A stretch of DNA of 64,000 nt from an uncultured Sphingomonadales bacterium (GTDB lineage: Bacteria; Pseudomonadota; Alphaproteobacteria; Sphingomonadales; Sphingomonadaceae). The DNA lies in the NCBI GenBank assembly GCA_937898525.1, contig CALCBC010000066.1, forward strand, positions 1 through 64,000. Direction: 5' to 3'. Within the stretch, counting starts at the first letter, position 1. Each line of letters begins with the position of its first letter. Both the position numbers and the translations under genes were made by a program. Positions 33,545 through 42,647 of this stretch are shown piece after piece. The notes under the pieces are model-generated. The model did no database searches, was not told where the DNA came from, and worked only from the letters and a program-made list of their open reading frames with translations.

Positions 33545-34908
33545 TGGCCGACCCCAGACCCAAGCTGCTCATCGTCGAGGACGACGAGGGCCTCCAGGCC
33601 CAGCTCAAGTGGGCCTACGACGACTTCGAGGTGATCATCGCCGGCGACCGGGCCAGCGCGATCGCGGCGCTTCGCGCCGAAGAGCCGCCGGTCGTCACGC
33701 TTGACCTCGGCCTCCCGCCGGACCCTGACGGGACCAGCGAAGGCTTCGCCGTGCTCGACGAGATCATCGCGCTCAAGCCCGATACGAAAGTCATCGTCGC
33801 CTCTGGCCATGGCGCTCGCGAAAGCGCGCTGAAGGCGATCGAACGCGGCGCCTACGACTTCTACCAGAAGCCTGTCGACATCGAGCAGCTCGGCCTGATC
33901 GTTCGCCGGGCGCTCAACTTGCATCGCATTGAGGCCGAGAATCGGGCGCTGGCCGAGCGGGCGGGGGAGGGCAACCGCGTGCTCGGCGGGCTGATCACCG
34001 CGGCTCCCGAGATGGTTCGCGTCGCGCGCACGATCGAGCGCGTGGCCAACACCAATGTTTCGGTCATGCTGCTCGGGGCGAGTGGGACTGGCAAGGAGCT
34101 GCTCGCGCGCGGTCTGCATGTGGCAAGCGGCCGCAGCAGCGGCAGCTTCGTGGCGATCAACTGCGCGGCGATCCCCGAGAATTTGCTCGAGAGCGAACTG
34201 TTCGGGCACGAGAGGGGCGCCTTCACCGGCGCGGTCAAGACGACCGAGGGCAAGATCGAACAGGCCAGCGGCGGCACGCTGTTCCTCGACGAGGTCGGCG
34301 ACATCCCGCTGCCTCTGCAGGTCAAGCTGCTGCGGTTCCTGCAGGAACGGCAGATCGAGCGCATTGGCGGGCGCAAGGCGATCGACGTCGACACGCGGAT
34401 CGTCTGCGCGACGCACCAGGACCTCGAGGCGATGATCCGCGACGGCCGCTTCCGTGAGGACCTCTTCTATCGCCTGGCCGAAGTCGTCGTCAGGATCCCC
34501 TCGCTCGCCGAGCGGCCCGGCGACGCGACGCTGCTCGCCAAGGCGTTCCTCAAGCGTTTCGCACGCGAGGTGGGCTCGCAGGTGACTGGATTTGCCTCCG
34601 ACGCGCTTGCGGCGATCGACGCGTGGAACTGGCCGGGCAATGTGCGCGAGCTCGAGAACCGCGTGAAGCGCGCGGCGATCATGGCCGATGGCAAGCTCGT
34701 CACCGCCGCCGATCTCGATTTGCAGCTCGGCAGCGAGGATGATCCCTCGGTGCTCAACCTGAAGAGCGCGCGCGAGCAGGCCGACCGCAAGGTCATCCGC
34801 CATGCGCTGGCGCGGACCGAAGGCAACATCTCGAACACGGCCAAGATGCTCGGGATCAGCCGGCCGACCCTGTACGATCTGCTCAAGCAGTATGGTCTTC
34901 AGGCCTGA
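33544..34908 (+). CDS. prsR: PEP-CTERM system response regulator PrsR
   Basis: A 454-residue NtrC-type activator: receiver domain (LLIVEDDEG, phospho-acceptor Asp54 in VTLDLGLPP, Lys in FYQKPVD), AAA+ domain with Walker A GASGTGKE, the sigma-54 contact loop GAFTGA, Walker [11 protein letters not shown] and [17 protein letters not shown], and a Fis-type helix-turn-helix ([20 protein letters not shown]). It should activate sigma-54 promoters of exosortase substrates; I found no such promoter in the intergenic regions here. It overlaps prsK by one base and the TPR gene by 17 bases. Confidence 0.95.
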   Translation: MADPRPKLLIVEDDEGLQAQLKWAYDDFEVIIAGDRASAIAALRAEEPPVVTLDLGLPPDPDGTSEGFAVLDEIIALKPDTKVIVASGHGARESALKAIERGAYDFYQKPVDIEQLGLIVRRALNLHRIEAENRALAERAGEGNRVLGGLITAAPEMVRVARTIERVANTNVSVMLLGASGTGKELLARGLHVASGRSSGSFVAINCAAIPENLLESELFGHERGAFTGAVKTTEGKIEQASGGTLFLDEVGDIPLPLQVKLLRFLQERQIERIGGRKAIDVDTRIVCATHQDLEAMIRDGRFREDLFYRLAEVVVRIPSLAERPGDATLLAKAFLKRFAREVGSQVTGFASDALAAIDAWNWPGNVRELENRVKRAAIMADGKLVTAADLDLQLGSEDDPSVLNLKSAREQADRKVIRHALARTEGNISNTAKMLGISRPTLYDLLKQYGLQA

Positions 34909-36682
34909 CCTGCGTCTGCTGTTGGTCGCGGCGGCGACCCTCGCCCTGGGGCCACCGCTGGCGGCGGCTCCGGGGACCGACTATCTGGCCGACGCCTCCG
35001 CGGCCCTCGTCCGCGGCGACGCGATCGCCGCCGACGTTGCAGTGGACCGGGCGCTCGACGCCGGTTTCCCCCGCGAGCAGGTCGCGGCCTATGCCGGCGA
35101 GACAGAACTGCTGTTGGGAAACATCACGGCCGCGAGGGAATGGCTCGCGCCGGGCCGGTTCGCGTCGGAGAGTGCGCAGCGCGGATTTCATGCGCTGGCG
35201 CGCCTGGAGTGGCAGGAGGGGAATCTCGCGGCCGCCGCGCGGGCGTTCGATCTCGCGCTCGCCCGGCCGCCCGCGAGCGCGCGGCTTTGGGTCGATATCG
35301 GCCGTTTTCGCTATGCTGGCGGCCAGCACTGGCTCGCGGTCGAGGCTGCAGAGCGAGCGGTGGCGATCGATCCGAAGGATCCGCGCGCGCTCGAATTCCG
35401 CGGCCAGCTGCTGCGGGACGCGCAGGGTGTCCGCGCCGCGGCGGAATGGTTCGAGCGCGCGCTCGAGCAGGCGCCCGACGATCTCGGGCTGCTCGGCGAA
35501 TACGCCGCGTCGCTCGCCGAGAGCGGCCGCAATCGCGAAATGCTGAAGGTCGCGCGGCGCATGGTCACGATCGATCCGCGCCACCCGCGCGCCTATTTCC
35601 TGCAGGCGGTGCTCGCCGCGCGCGCGGGGGAGGACAACCTCGCCAGGCGGCTCCTCTGGCGCACCGAGGGGGCCTACGATGCGGTGCCCGCCGGGCAGCT
35701 GCTGAAGGGAATCCTCGAGCTGCGCACCGGCAACGCGTCGCTCGCCGTGCGGCAGTTCGACGCGCTCGCTCGCAGCCAGCCCGACAACCCGCGCGCGACG
35801 CTGCTGCTCGGCCGCGCGCTGCTGGCCGCCGGAGAGGCGGGCGAGGTGGTCGAGCGGTTCGAAGGGTTGGCCGCGCGGTCCGACGCTTCGCCGTACCTGC
35901 TGACTCTGGTCGGGCGGGCTCTCGAGCAGCTCGGGCGGCGGGAGGATGCTGCCGCCTATCTCGATCGGGCAGCCGCCAGGGGACCCGTTTCCCTCGCCGT
36001 CTTGCCGGTCGGGCCGGCTGGAGACCTGGCGCTCTGGCGCATGAGGAGCGAATCCGAAAGCGCTGGCAGCGCAGTGCCGCGGTTGCGCCGGCTGATGGCC
36101 GGGGGGCGGGCCGACGAGGCGCTGGCGTTCTCCACCCGTCTCGGGAGTCGCTATCCGGGCTCGACCGACGTGGCCCGGCTGCGCGGTGACGTCGCTCTGC
36201 TCGCGGGCGATCCGGCGAAGGCGCTGGAATTCTATTCGCAGGCGGCGTCTGTCCGCATCGACTACGCCCTGATCGAGCGCAGCGTCGTCGCGCTGAGGCA
36301 GCTCGGCAATTCCACGGCGGCGGCGCAGTTGCTCGCCGCCGAACTCGTTCGCAACCCACGGGACGGTCGTGCCGCGATCCTCCTCGGGCGGTTGCAGGCG
36401 GAGGCCGGGAATCGGGAGGCCGCCGCGGCGCTGCTCGACTATGCCGTGCGGCTTGGCGCAAGCGATCCGCTGCTGCTCGCCGACCTCGCCACTGCCGAAC
36501 TGGCGGAGAAGGCCGATTCGGCCCGAGAGGCCGCGCTTCGCGCCCACGGCCTGCAGCGCGGCAACGGCAGGGTCGCTGCAGTCCGCGCCCGGACGCTCGA
36601 GGCGAGCGAGCCTCAAGCGGCCGAGATCCTGCTGGCCAAGTCGCGGGCGCTCGCGGCCCCGCCGCCGTTGGCCGCGCGCTAG
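34892..36682 (+). CDS. TPR-repeat protein of the exosortase-A locus (PrsT-like)
   Basis: A 596-residue protein with a signal peptide (LLLVAAATLALGPPLAAAPG) and repeated 34-residue helical hairpins over nearly all its length, for example LARLEWQEGNLAAAARAFDLAL, AVEAAERAVAIDPKDPRAL and ARALLAAGEAGEVVERFEGL. It starts inside the last codons of prsR (17-bp overlap). TPR proteins in this operon position are thought to help exopolysaccharide assembly or PEP-CTERM protein handling in the periplasm. The sequence is too generic to be sure it is PrsT proper. Confidence 0.75.
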   Translation: MVFRPDLRLLLVAAATLALGPPLAAAPGTDYLADASAALVRGDAIAADVAVDRALDAGFPREQVAAYAGETELLLGNITAAREWLAPGRFASESAQRGFHALARLEWQEGNLAAAARAFDLALARPPASARLWVDIGRFRYAGGQHWLAVEAAERAVAIDPKDPRALEFRGQLLRDAQGVRAAAEWFERALEQAPDDLGLLGEYAASLAESGRNREMLKVARRMVTIDPRHPRAYFLQAVLAARAGEDNLARRLLWRTEGAYDAVPAGQLLKGILELRTGNASLAVRQFDALARSQPDNPRATLLLGRALLAAGEAGEVVERFEGLAARSDASPYLLTLVGRALEQLGRREDAAAYLDRAAARGPVSLAVLPVGPAGDLALWRMRSESESAGSAVPRLRRLMAGGRADEALAFSTRLGSRYPGSTDVARLRGDVALLAGDPAKALEFYSQAASVRIDYALIERSVVALRQLGNSTAAAQLLAAELVRNPRDGRAAILLGRLQAEAGNREAAAALLDYAVRLGASDPLLLADLATAELAEKADSAREAALRAHGLQRGNGRVAAVRARTLEASEPQAAEILLAKSRALAAPPPLAAR

Positions 36683-36723
36683 CGCCGCTGGACAGCGCGC
36701 CGGGGGGCGGGCAGGGCACGGCC

Positions 36724-37704
36724 ATGCCGATCGCGCGCATCGCCGGAGGAATCGACCCGCTGGTCCGCCTGCTGGCGCTGGCGATCGTGCTCGCCTCGGT
36801 GCTCCCGGTGACCGCCGAATACCGCCCTACGGCGCAGGCCGTCTCGAACGGGGCGATATTCCTGCTGTTCCTGCTCAACGGTATGCGTCTGCCGCGCGCG
36901 GAAGTGCTGCGGGGCATCGTCCACATGCGCTTTCTCGCTCCGCTCGCGCTCTGGAGCTTCCTTGCGATGGGTTTCGCCGGATGGGGGCTGGCGCGCGTGG
37001 GCGAGGTACTCGCGCTGCCCCAGCAGGTTGCGCTCGGGCTTCTGTTCTTGGGTATCCTGCCTTCGACCGTGCAATCGGCGACCGCCTACAGCTCGCTTGC
37101 CGGAGGAAACGTCGCGGTCTCGGTCGTGGCGGCCGCCGTGCTCAACGTGCTCGGCGTGTTTCTCAGCGCGCCGCTGTTTTCGCTGCTCGCAGGCAGCGAG
37201 GCGGCGCCGTTCGACCTTGCCGCTCTGGAGCGGATCGCGCTGATCCTGTTGCTGCCGTTCGCGATCGGACAGCTGGTGCAGGGCCGGGCCGGTCATCTCG
37301 TGCGCGATCATCGCCGGATCGCCACCTGGATGGACCGCACGGCGATCGCGATCGCGGTCTACGTCGCCTTCTCGGGAGCCGTCGAGCAGGGGCTGTGGCA
37401 ACGGGTCGGCCTGGGAGACTGGGGCGTCCTGCTGGCGCTCGTCGGCGTCTTTCTCGTGGTCGGATTCGTCGGAGCCTGGTTGCTCGGTGGCCTGCTCGAG
37501 CTCCGGCGCGACGATCGCATCGCGTTCCTGTTCGCTGGAGCTCAGAAGAGCATCGCGCTCGGGGCGCCGCTGGCAAGCGTCCTTTTCCCGCCAGCCGTGG
37601 CCGGGCTGCTGCTGTTGCCCGTGCTGACCTATCACCTGCTCCAGCTTGTGATCTCGGCCCCGCTGGCCGGGCGCCTCAATCGCCCTCCGGCTGCGCCGGC
37701 TTGA
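36724..37704 (+). CDS. bile acid:sodium symporter (BASS/SBF-like) family transporter
   Basis: A 326-residue inner-membrane protein with about ten hydrophobic segments of the SBF-like/YfeH type: ISNGAIFLLFLLNG-like segment (here VSNGAIFLLFLLNGMRLPR), LLFLGILPSTVQSATAYSSLAGGNVAVS with the two conserved unwound-helix motifs, and FLFAGAQKSIALGAPLASVLF near the end. Family members exchange sodium with organic anions; the substrate is unknown. Its 3' end overlaps the convergent DUF475 gene by 29 bp. Confidence 0.88.
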   Translation: MPIARIAGGIDPLVRLLALAIVLASVLPVTAEYRPTAQAVSNGAIFLLFLLNGMRLPRAEVLRGIVHMRFLAPLALWSFLAMGFAGWGLARVGEVLALPQQVALGLLFLGILPSTVQSATAYSSLAGGNVAVSVVAAAVLNVLGVFLSAPLFSLLAGSEAAPFDLAALERIALILLLPFAIGQLVQGRAGHLVRDHRRIATWMDRTAIAIAVYVAFSGAVEQGLWQRVGLGDWGVLLALVGVFLVVGFVGAWLLGGLLELRRDDRIAFLFAGAQKSIALGAPLASVLFPPAVAGLLLLPVLTYHLLQLVISAPLAGRLNRPPAAPA

Positions 37705-38737
37705 GGTTTGGCGCCCGCCGGTTCTGGCGCACCGACCACCAGAACGACAGGGCGATCAGCGCCGCGCCGATGAGGCCGGTAACCACTTCCGGAACGTGCG
37801 CGACTGCGCCGAAAAGCATGATCACGCCGAGCGCGATGATCGCCCAGAATGCGCCATGCTCGAGGTAGGCATACTCGGCGAGCGTGCCGCGATGGACGAG
37901 ATGAATGGTCATCGAGCGCACGAAGATCGCACCGATCGAGAGGCCGAGCGCGATCACGACCATGTTGTTCGACAGCGCAAACGCCCCGATCACGCCGTCG
38001 AAGCTGAAGCTCGCGTCAAGCACGTTGAGGTACAGAAACCCGCCGAGACCCGAGCGAACCGCGGCGCCGGCAATGCGCCGGCGCTCGTCGTGGATTTCGA
38101 GCGCGGTGTTGATCGCCTCGACCGCAATGAACGTCACGATCCCGAGAATGCCGGCAACCAGGAAGGTCAGCGCTTCGTCGGTCTCAAGCAGGTTCGAAAT
38201 TCCCCACAGGACGAGCAGCAGCAGGCCGATCTCGACCGCCTTGACCGCCGAGACCGCGGCGAGCTTGCGCTCGACCACGCCGATCCAGTGCACTTCCTTG
38301 TCAGCATCGAAAAAGAACTTGAGACCGACCATCGCCAGGAACGCGCCGCCGAACCCGGCAATACCCACGTGAGCGGACGAGACGATCCGTTCGTATTCCG
38401 CCGGGTTGGTCAGCGAGAGCCTGACGGCTTCCACTGGTCCGATGTGCGCCGCGATCGCGACGATCGCCAGCGGGAACACGATCCGCATCCCGAACACCGC
38501 GAAGGCGATGCCCCACACGAGGAAGCGCTGCTGCCAGACCTCGTCCATCTCCTTGAGTACCGAGGCGTTGACCACGGCGTTGTCGAAGCTCAGCGAAACC
38601 TCCAGCACCGAGAGCACGACGATGATCCAGATCACCTGCGCCGTGCCGGCGACCGAGCCGGTGCTCATCCATCCGTACCATAGCCCCAGCGCGAGGCAGA
38701 CGAGCGTGAACACGATCGAAAATCGGTAGTGCTGCAT
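37676..38737 (-). CDS. DUF475 (TerC-like) membrane protein
   Basis: A 353-residue integral membrane protein with about nine segments. LEVSLSFDNAVVNASVLKEM carries the acidic/Asn pattern shared by TerC and DUF475 (possible metal site), repeated in the second half as LDASFSFDGVIGAFALSN. Related TerC proteins act in metal export to exoenzymes; whether DUF475 does so is not known. It follows panB by 8 bases on the same strand and overlaps the BASS gene tail to tail. Confidence 0.88.
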   Translation of the reverse strand: MQHYRFSIVFTLVCLALGLWYGWMSTGSVAGTAQVIWIIVVLSVLEVSLSFDNAVVNASVLKEMDEVWQQRFLVWGIAFAVFGMRIVFPLAIVAIAAHIGPVEAVRLSLTNPAEYERIVSSAHVGIAGFGGAFLAMVGLKFFFDADKEVHWIGVVERKLAAVSAVKAVEIGLLLLVLWGISNLLETDEALTFLVAGILGIVTFIAVEAINTALEIHDERRRIAGAAVRSGLGGFLYLNVLDASFSFDGVIGAFALSNNMVVIALGLSIGAIFVRSMTIHLVHRGTLAEYAYLEHGAFWAIIALGVIMLFGAVAHVPEVVTGLIGAALIALSFWWSVRQNRRAPNLKPAQPEGD

Positions 38738-38745
38738 GAGAGGGA

Positions 38746-39615
38746 TCAGTCTGCCTGGTAGGTCTGCTCGGGGCCGGGGAATGCACGGCTACGCACGTCG
38801 GCCGCATAGCGTTCCGCGGCGCCCGATATAAGCGCCGCGATGTCCTCGTATCGCTTCACGAACCGCGGCACGCGTTCGAACATGCCGAGCATGTCTTCGG
38901 TCACGAGCACCTGCCCGTCGCACTGAGCCGAAGCGCCGATGCCGATGGTTGGGCACGACACGGCGCGCGTCACCTGTTCGGCGATAGGTTCGAGCACGCC
39001 TTCGACCACGATCGCGAAAGTCCCGGCGCTGGCGAGGGTCCGGGCGTCGCGGACGATCTTGTTGGCCTCGGCTTCAGCGCGCCCCCGCGCACCATAGCCC
39101 CCGAGCACGTTGACCGCCTGCGGGGTCAGTCCGACGTGCCCCATCACCGGAATGCCACGCTGGACGAGGAACTCGACCGTCGAGGCCATGGCCTCGCCGC
39201 CCTCGAGCTTGACGGCCGCCGCGCCGCTCGCCTTGAGCAGCTGCGCAGCGCTGGCGAAGGCCTGCTCGGGCGAGGCTTCGTAGGAGCCGAACGGCATGTC
39301 GACCACGACCAGCGCGTGGTAGCTGCCGCGCACGACCGCCGCGGCGTGGTTTGCCATCATCTCGAGCGTGACGGGGACCGTCGACGGCAGCCCGTAGATG
39401 ACCTGGCCGAGCGAGTCGCCGACCAGCAGCACGTCGCAGTGGGCGTCGAGCAGTTGCGCCTGGCGGGCGGTGTAGGCCGTCAGCATGACGATCGGCTCGG
39501 CGGTGACGCCGTCGACCTTGCGCTGGCGGATCCTGGGAACGGTGAGCCGCCGCATCGGCTGGGGAGTGGGGTTCGCCCGGCTGGTCGAGGTGTCGAGCTG
39601 GAAAGTAGTGGACAT
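38746..39615 (-). CDS. panB: 3-methyl-2-oxobutanoate hydroxymethyltransferase
   Basis: A 289-residue TIM-barrel enzyme, first committed step of pantothenate synthesis: 5,10-methylene-THF plus 2-oxoisovalerate gives ketopantoate. Motifs are [26 protein letters not shown] (metal-binding Asp), [30 protein letters not shown] and [14 protein letters not shown] with the catalytic Glu. About 21 residues precede the conserved start. No panC is adjacent. It probably shares a transcript with DUF475 downstream. Confidence 0.96.
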   Translation of the reverse strand: MSTTFQLDTSTSRANPTPQPMRRLTVPRIRQRKVDGVTAEPIVMLTAYTARQAQLLDAHCDVLLVGDSLGQVIYGLPSTVPVTLEMMANHAAAVVRGSYHALVVVDMPFGSYEASPEQAFASAAQLLKASGAAAVKLEGGEAMASTVEFLVQRGIPVMGHVGLTPQAVNVLGGYGARGRAEAEANKIVRDARTLASAGTFAIVVEGVLEPIAEQVTRAVSCPTIGIGASAQCDGQVLVTEDMLGMFERVPRFVKRYEDIAALISGAAERYAADVRSRAFPGPEQTYQAD

Positions 39616-39751
39616 GCGCGGCTTTTAGGCGCGTGGCCGCATTGTGCAAAGCGATGCGATCGCGCTTGTCTTGCGCGCGAATGCGGTTAGCGTCGCAACC
39701 AGTTCAGGGTTCGGGTGCGCCCGCGCGTACTTCGGGGATGAGGGGAACCGC

Positions 39752-41335
39752 ATGTTCGGTCGTGTCAAACCGCTCGACGCCATCTTGGCCACGGCGGAGA
39801 AGAAGTCGCTGAAGCGGACGCTGGGCTGGTTCCAGCTGACGCTGTTCGGGATCGGCTGTGTGATCGGCACGGGCATCTTCGTGCTTACCTCGGTCGGGGC
39901 GCAGAAGGCGGGACCGGGCCTGATGCTGGCCTTCGCGATCGCGGGGCTGGTCTGCATCGTCGCGGCCCTGTGCTACGCCGAGATCGCCGCGATGGTCCCC
40001 GTCGCCGGCAGCGCCTACACCTACAGCTACGCGACGATCGGCGAGTTCTTCGCCTGGACCGTCGGCTGGGCGCTGATCATGGAATACGCGATCGCCGCTT
40101 CGGCGGTGTCGGTCGGCTGGTCGGGGTATTTCTCCGGCACCATTCTCGGCGGATTGGGGATAGACCTGCCGGCCTGGCTCAGCGCCGGGCCGCTGGCCTT
40201 CGGCGGGGCCGAGGGCGGACTGATCAACCTGCCCGCGCTGGTGATCGCGCTCGCGGTGACCGGCCTGCTGATCATCGGCACCAGCGAAAGCGCCAAGTTC
40301 AACGCCTTCCTCGTGGCGATCAAGGTTTCCGCGCTGACGGCGTTCATCGCGATCACGCTGACGAGCGCCGCGTTCGATCCCGACAAGTTCAATCCGTTCC
40401 TGCCTGCCGGTGTGTTCGGCGGTTTCGGCACCGGCGTCGGCGCGGTCGGCGCGGCGGCGACGATGTTCTTCGCGTATGTCGGCTTCGACGCGGTCTCGAC
40501 CGCGGCGGAGGAAACCAAGAACCCGCAGCGCAACGTACCCATTGGCCTCGTCGGCTCGCTGCTGTTCTGCACGATATTCTACATTCTCGTTGCCGCGGGC
40601 GCGATCGGCACGATGGGAGGTCAGCCGATCATGGGCGCGCCTGGCGTCCCGCTCGAGGCCGGCTCGCCCGAGCTCGCGAGGCAGTGCGCGATGCCCGAGC
40701 ACGCCGAGGCGCTCGTCTGCTCGAACGAGCCGCTCGCGCACGTGCTGCGTGTCCTCGGCTTCTCGTGGCTCGGCAACGCGATCGGGATCGCCGCGATCCT
40801 CGCGCTGCCGTCGGTCATCCTGATTCTGATCTTCGGCCAGACGCGCATCTTCTTCGTGATGAGCCGCGACGGGCTGCTGCCCGAAGTCCTGAGCCGCGTG
40901 CATCCGAAGTTCCGTACGCCGCACGTCGTCACCGCGATCACCGGGACCGCGGTCGCCATTGCCGCGGCGTTCTTCCCGGTCGGGCAACTGGCCGACATTT
41001 CCAATGCGGGAACGCTCTACGCCTTCCTGATGGTCGCCGTGGCGGTGATGATGCTCCGCGTCAGGGATCCGAACCGCCCGCGCAGCTTCCGCGTGCCGGG
41101 GGTCTGGATCATCGCCCCGCTGACGATTGCGGGATGCGCGTTCCTGTTCCTCAACCTGCCGACTGCGGCGATGCTGTTCCTGCCGATCTGGACCATGATC
41201 GGGCTGGTCGTCTACTTTCTCTACAGCCGCAGCCGCAGCCATCTCGGCCGCGGAATCGTCGAGGTCGTCGACGATATCGAGGGGACGGAGCACGCCTTTC
41301 CGATCGAGACGCCGGGAAGCGGGCCCGGCGCCTGA
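39752..41335 (+). CDS. amino acid permease (APC superfamily)
   Basis: A 527-residue, 12-14-segment inner-membrane transporter of the cationic amino-acid type. GIGCVIGTGIFVLTSVGAQKAGPG is the first-helix unwound binding motif, YAEIAAMVPVAGSAYTYSYATIGEF the third, and FFAYVGFDAVSTAAEETKNPQRNVP the sixth-seventh region. It imports an amino acid by proton or sodium symport; specificity is not clear. ATG 39752 follows GAGGGG; an upstream open frame to 39644 is antisense to the panB promoter region and is rejected. Confidence 0.93.
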   Translation: MFGRVKPLDAILATAEKKSLKRTLGWFQLTLFGIGCVIGTGIFVLTSVGAQKAGPGLMLAFAIAGLVCIVAALCYAEIAAMVPVAGSAYTYSYATIGEFFAWTVGWALIMEYAIAASAVSVGWSGYFSGTILGGLGIDLPAWLSAGPLAFGGAEGGLINLPALVIALAVTGLLIIGTSESAKFNAFLVAIKVSALTAFIAITLTSAAFDPDKFNPFLPAGVFGGFGTGVGAVGAAATMFFAYVGFDAVSTAAEETKNPQRNVPIGLVGSLLFCTIFYILVAAGAIGTMGGQPIMGAPGVPLEAGSPELARQCAMPEHAEALVCSNEPLAHVLRVLGFSWLGNAIGIAAILALPSVILILIFGQTRIFFVMSRDGLLPEVLSRVHPKFRTPHVVTAITGTAVAIAAAFFPVGQLADISNAGTLYAFLMVAVAVMMLRVRDPNRPRSFRVPGVWIIAPLTIAGCAFLFLNLPTAAMLFLPIWTMIGLVVYFLYSRSRSHLGRGIVEVVDDIEGTEHAFPIETPGSGPGA

Positions 41336-41350
41336 CCGGTTGCGGAGGGG

Positions 41351-41365
41351 CCCCGCCGATCGGGG
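41351..41365. terminator. possible bidirectional hairpin between convergent genes
   Basis: CCCCG-CCGAT-CGGGG sits between the convergent permease and PPOX-like genes, flanked by further GC-rich complementary bases (GGGG at 41347-41350, GCGCCC at 41365-41370). There is no T tract, so it may only impede polymerase or protect 3' ends. Confidence 0.3.
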
Positions 41366-41377
41366 CGCCCGTCGGCT

Positions 41378-41848
41378 TCAGAGGGTGGTCTCGACGTGAT
41401 CGTCGGCGGCATCCTGCCGCACGTCGAAGCCGAGAAGCATCTTGGTCGTGTCGATGATGCCGAGGGCGGCATTCCATATCTCGGCTTCGCCGAGGTCCAT
41501 TCGGAGCATCAGCAGGTCGGGATTGTCGCGCCCGCCGGGGAACCAGGCTTCGATCGCCGGGCTCCATTCCTCGTCGAGCCGTGCGGGGTCGGTTTCCTCG
41601 CTGAGAGTGCCGGTGAAGCGGGCGAAGAGGTCGTGTCCCTTGCCGGCGAAAGTGGCGGTGGCGGGGCCGCCGGCTGCGAACGGCCCGCTACGGCTGGTGA
41701 AGAACCAGATCGCGCCGTCGGCGTGTGGATCGAGTTGCGCGGTCATCGGAACGGCTTGGTGGGGTTCGCTGTCGAGCTGGAGGAAGATGAACGGGCTGTC
41801 GGCGAGGGCAGTCCAGAATTTCTGTTTGAGTTCGCGGGGGTTGGTCAT
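41378..41848 (-). CDS. pyridoxamine 5'-phosphate oxidase-like (general stress protein 26) protein
   Basis: A 156-residue split-barrel flavin-binding protein: MTNPRELKQKFWTALADSPFIFLQL, then AIWFFTSRSGPFAAGG with the strand-loop used to bind FMN, and FARFTGTLSEETDPARLDEEW. The family includes stress-induced flavin or heme binders of unclear role. AAAGGAG precedes ATG 41848; a longer frame from 41971 runs into the LexA box region and is rejected. It is divergent from imuA. Confidence 0.85.
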   Translation of the reverse strand: MTNPRELKQKFWTALADSPFIFLQLDSEPHQAVPMTAQLDPHADGAIWFFTSRSGPFAAGGPATATFAGKGHDLFARFTGTLSEETDPARLDEEWSPAIEAWFPGGRDNPDLLMLRMDLGEAEIWNAALGIIDTTKMLLGFDVRQDAADDHVETTL

Positions 41849-41916
41849 GGGAAGCTCCTTTCCCGGGGCAACGTCGGGTGCTTGCCGATCGTTCCGTTGC
41901 ACGAGGGTGAGGAATG

Positions 41917-41931
41917 GAACATAAGGGGAAC
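41917..41931 (+). promoter_or_regulatory. LexA (SOS) box upstream of imuAB
   Basis: GAACATAAGGGGAAC is a perfect GAAC-N7-GAAC direct repeat, the reverse complement of the alphaproteobacterial LexA consensus GTTC-N7-GTTC. It ends 17 bases before the imuA ATG and overlaps the expected promoter, so imuAB should be induced by DNA damage. Confidence 0.85.
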
Positions 41932-41948
41932 ACAGGAGTCGATTCGTC

Positions 41949-42647
41949 ATGGACCTGTCCTCTTTTCCCACTGGTGGCGGACTGCCGGCTCACGCCCGCG
42001 TGCTGCGCTGGCGACCGGGTCTTGGCGGAGCACAGCACAGCGAGATCTTTGCCCCTGGCAACGAGGGCAGCGGTGCCGCCGTCGCGCTGGCACTGGCACT
42101 GGCGCTTGATGCGGCCGCGGCCGACGAGGCGCGCAGCCTACTGTGGGTGCAGGACAAGGCCGCGCTGCGGCTGACGGGGCGTCCCTACCGTCCCGGCCTG
42201 CCGGCAAGCTTGCGCTCGCGGGTGATCCACGTCGCCGCCGCCAGGCCCGAGGACGCGCTGTTCGCACTCGAGGAAGGGCTGCGCTGTCGCGACCTCGCCG
42301 GAGTGATCGGGGAGATCGCGGGTAACCCGAGAGCGCTCGATTTCACCGCCTCGCGCCGCCTCGCGCTCGCGGCGGAGCGGCATGGGACTCCTCTGTTCCT
42401 TGTCCGCCTCGACGCCGCCCGTGACCTTTCCGCAGCACGGATGCGCTGGCAGGTTCGCGCGGCGCCTTCGCCCCCGCCGCGCTGGAACGCCCAGGCCCCG
42501 GGGCGGCCCGCCTGGCGCGCCGAGCTGTTCCGCGCCCGCGTGCACCCTCCCGGCGAATGGATCCTGCATCGCGACGAGAAGACGGGTCTCATCGCGAGTG
42601 CAGCGACAGCCCCCGACCGAACGGAGGCAAGGGTAGCCGGATTGTGA
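41949..42647 (+). CDS. imuA: translesion mutagenesis protein ImuA
   Basis: A 232-residue RecA/SulA-like protein of the ImuA-ImuB-DnaE2 mutasome. It retains the AEIFAPG-type N-terminus (here HSEIFAPGNEGSGAAVALALAL), SLLWVQDKAALRLTGRPY, the VIHVAAARPEDALFALEEGLRC segment and LDFTASRRLALAAERHGTPLFLVR. It has no intact Walker A. AGGAG precedes ATG 41949, with a LexA box just upstream. Its stop overlaps the imuB GTG (GTGA). Confidence 0.9.
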   Translation: MDLSSFPTGGGLPAHARVLRWRPGLGGAQHSEIFAPGNEGSGAAVALALALALDAAAADEARSLLWVQDKAALRLTGRPYRPGLPASLRSRVIHVAAARPEDALFALEEGLRCRDLAGVIGEIAGNPRALDFTASRRLALAAERHGTPLFLVRLDAARDLSAARMRWQVRAAPSPPPRWNAQAPGRPAWRAELFRARVHPPGEWILHRDEKTGLIASAATAPDRTEARVAGL

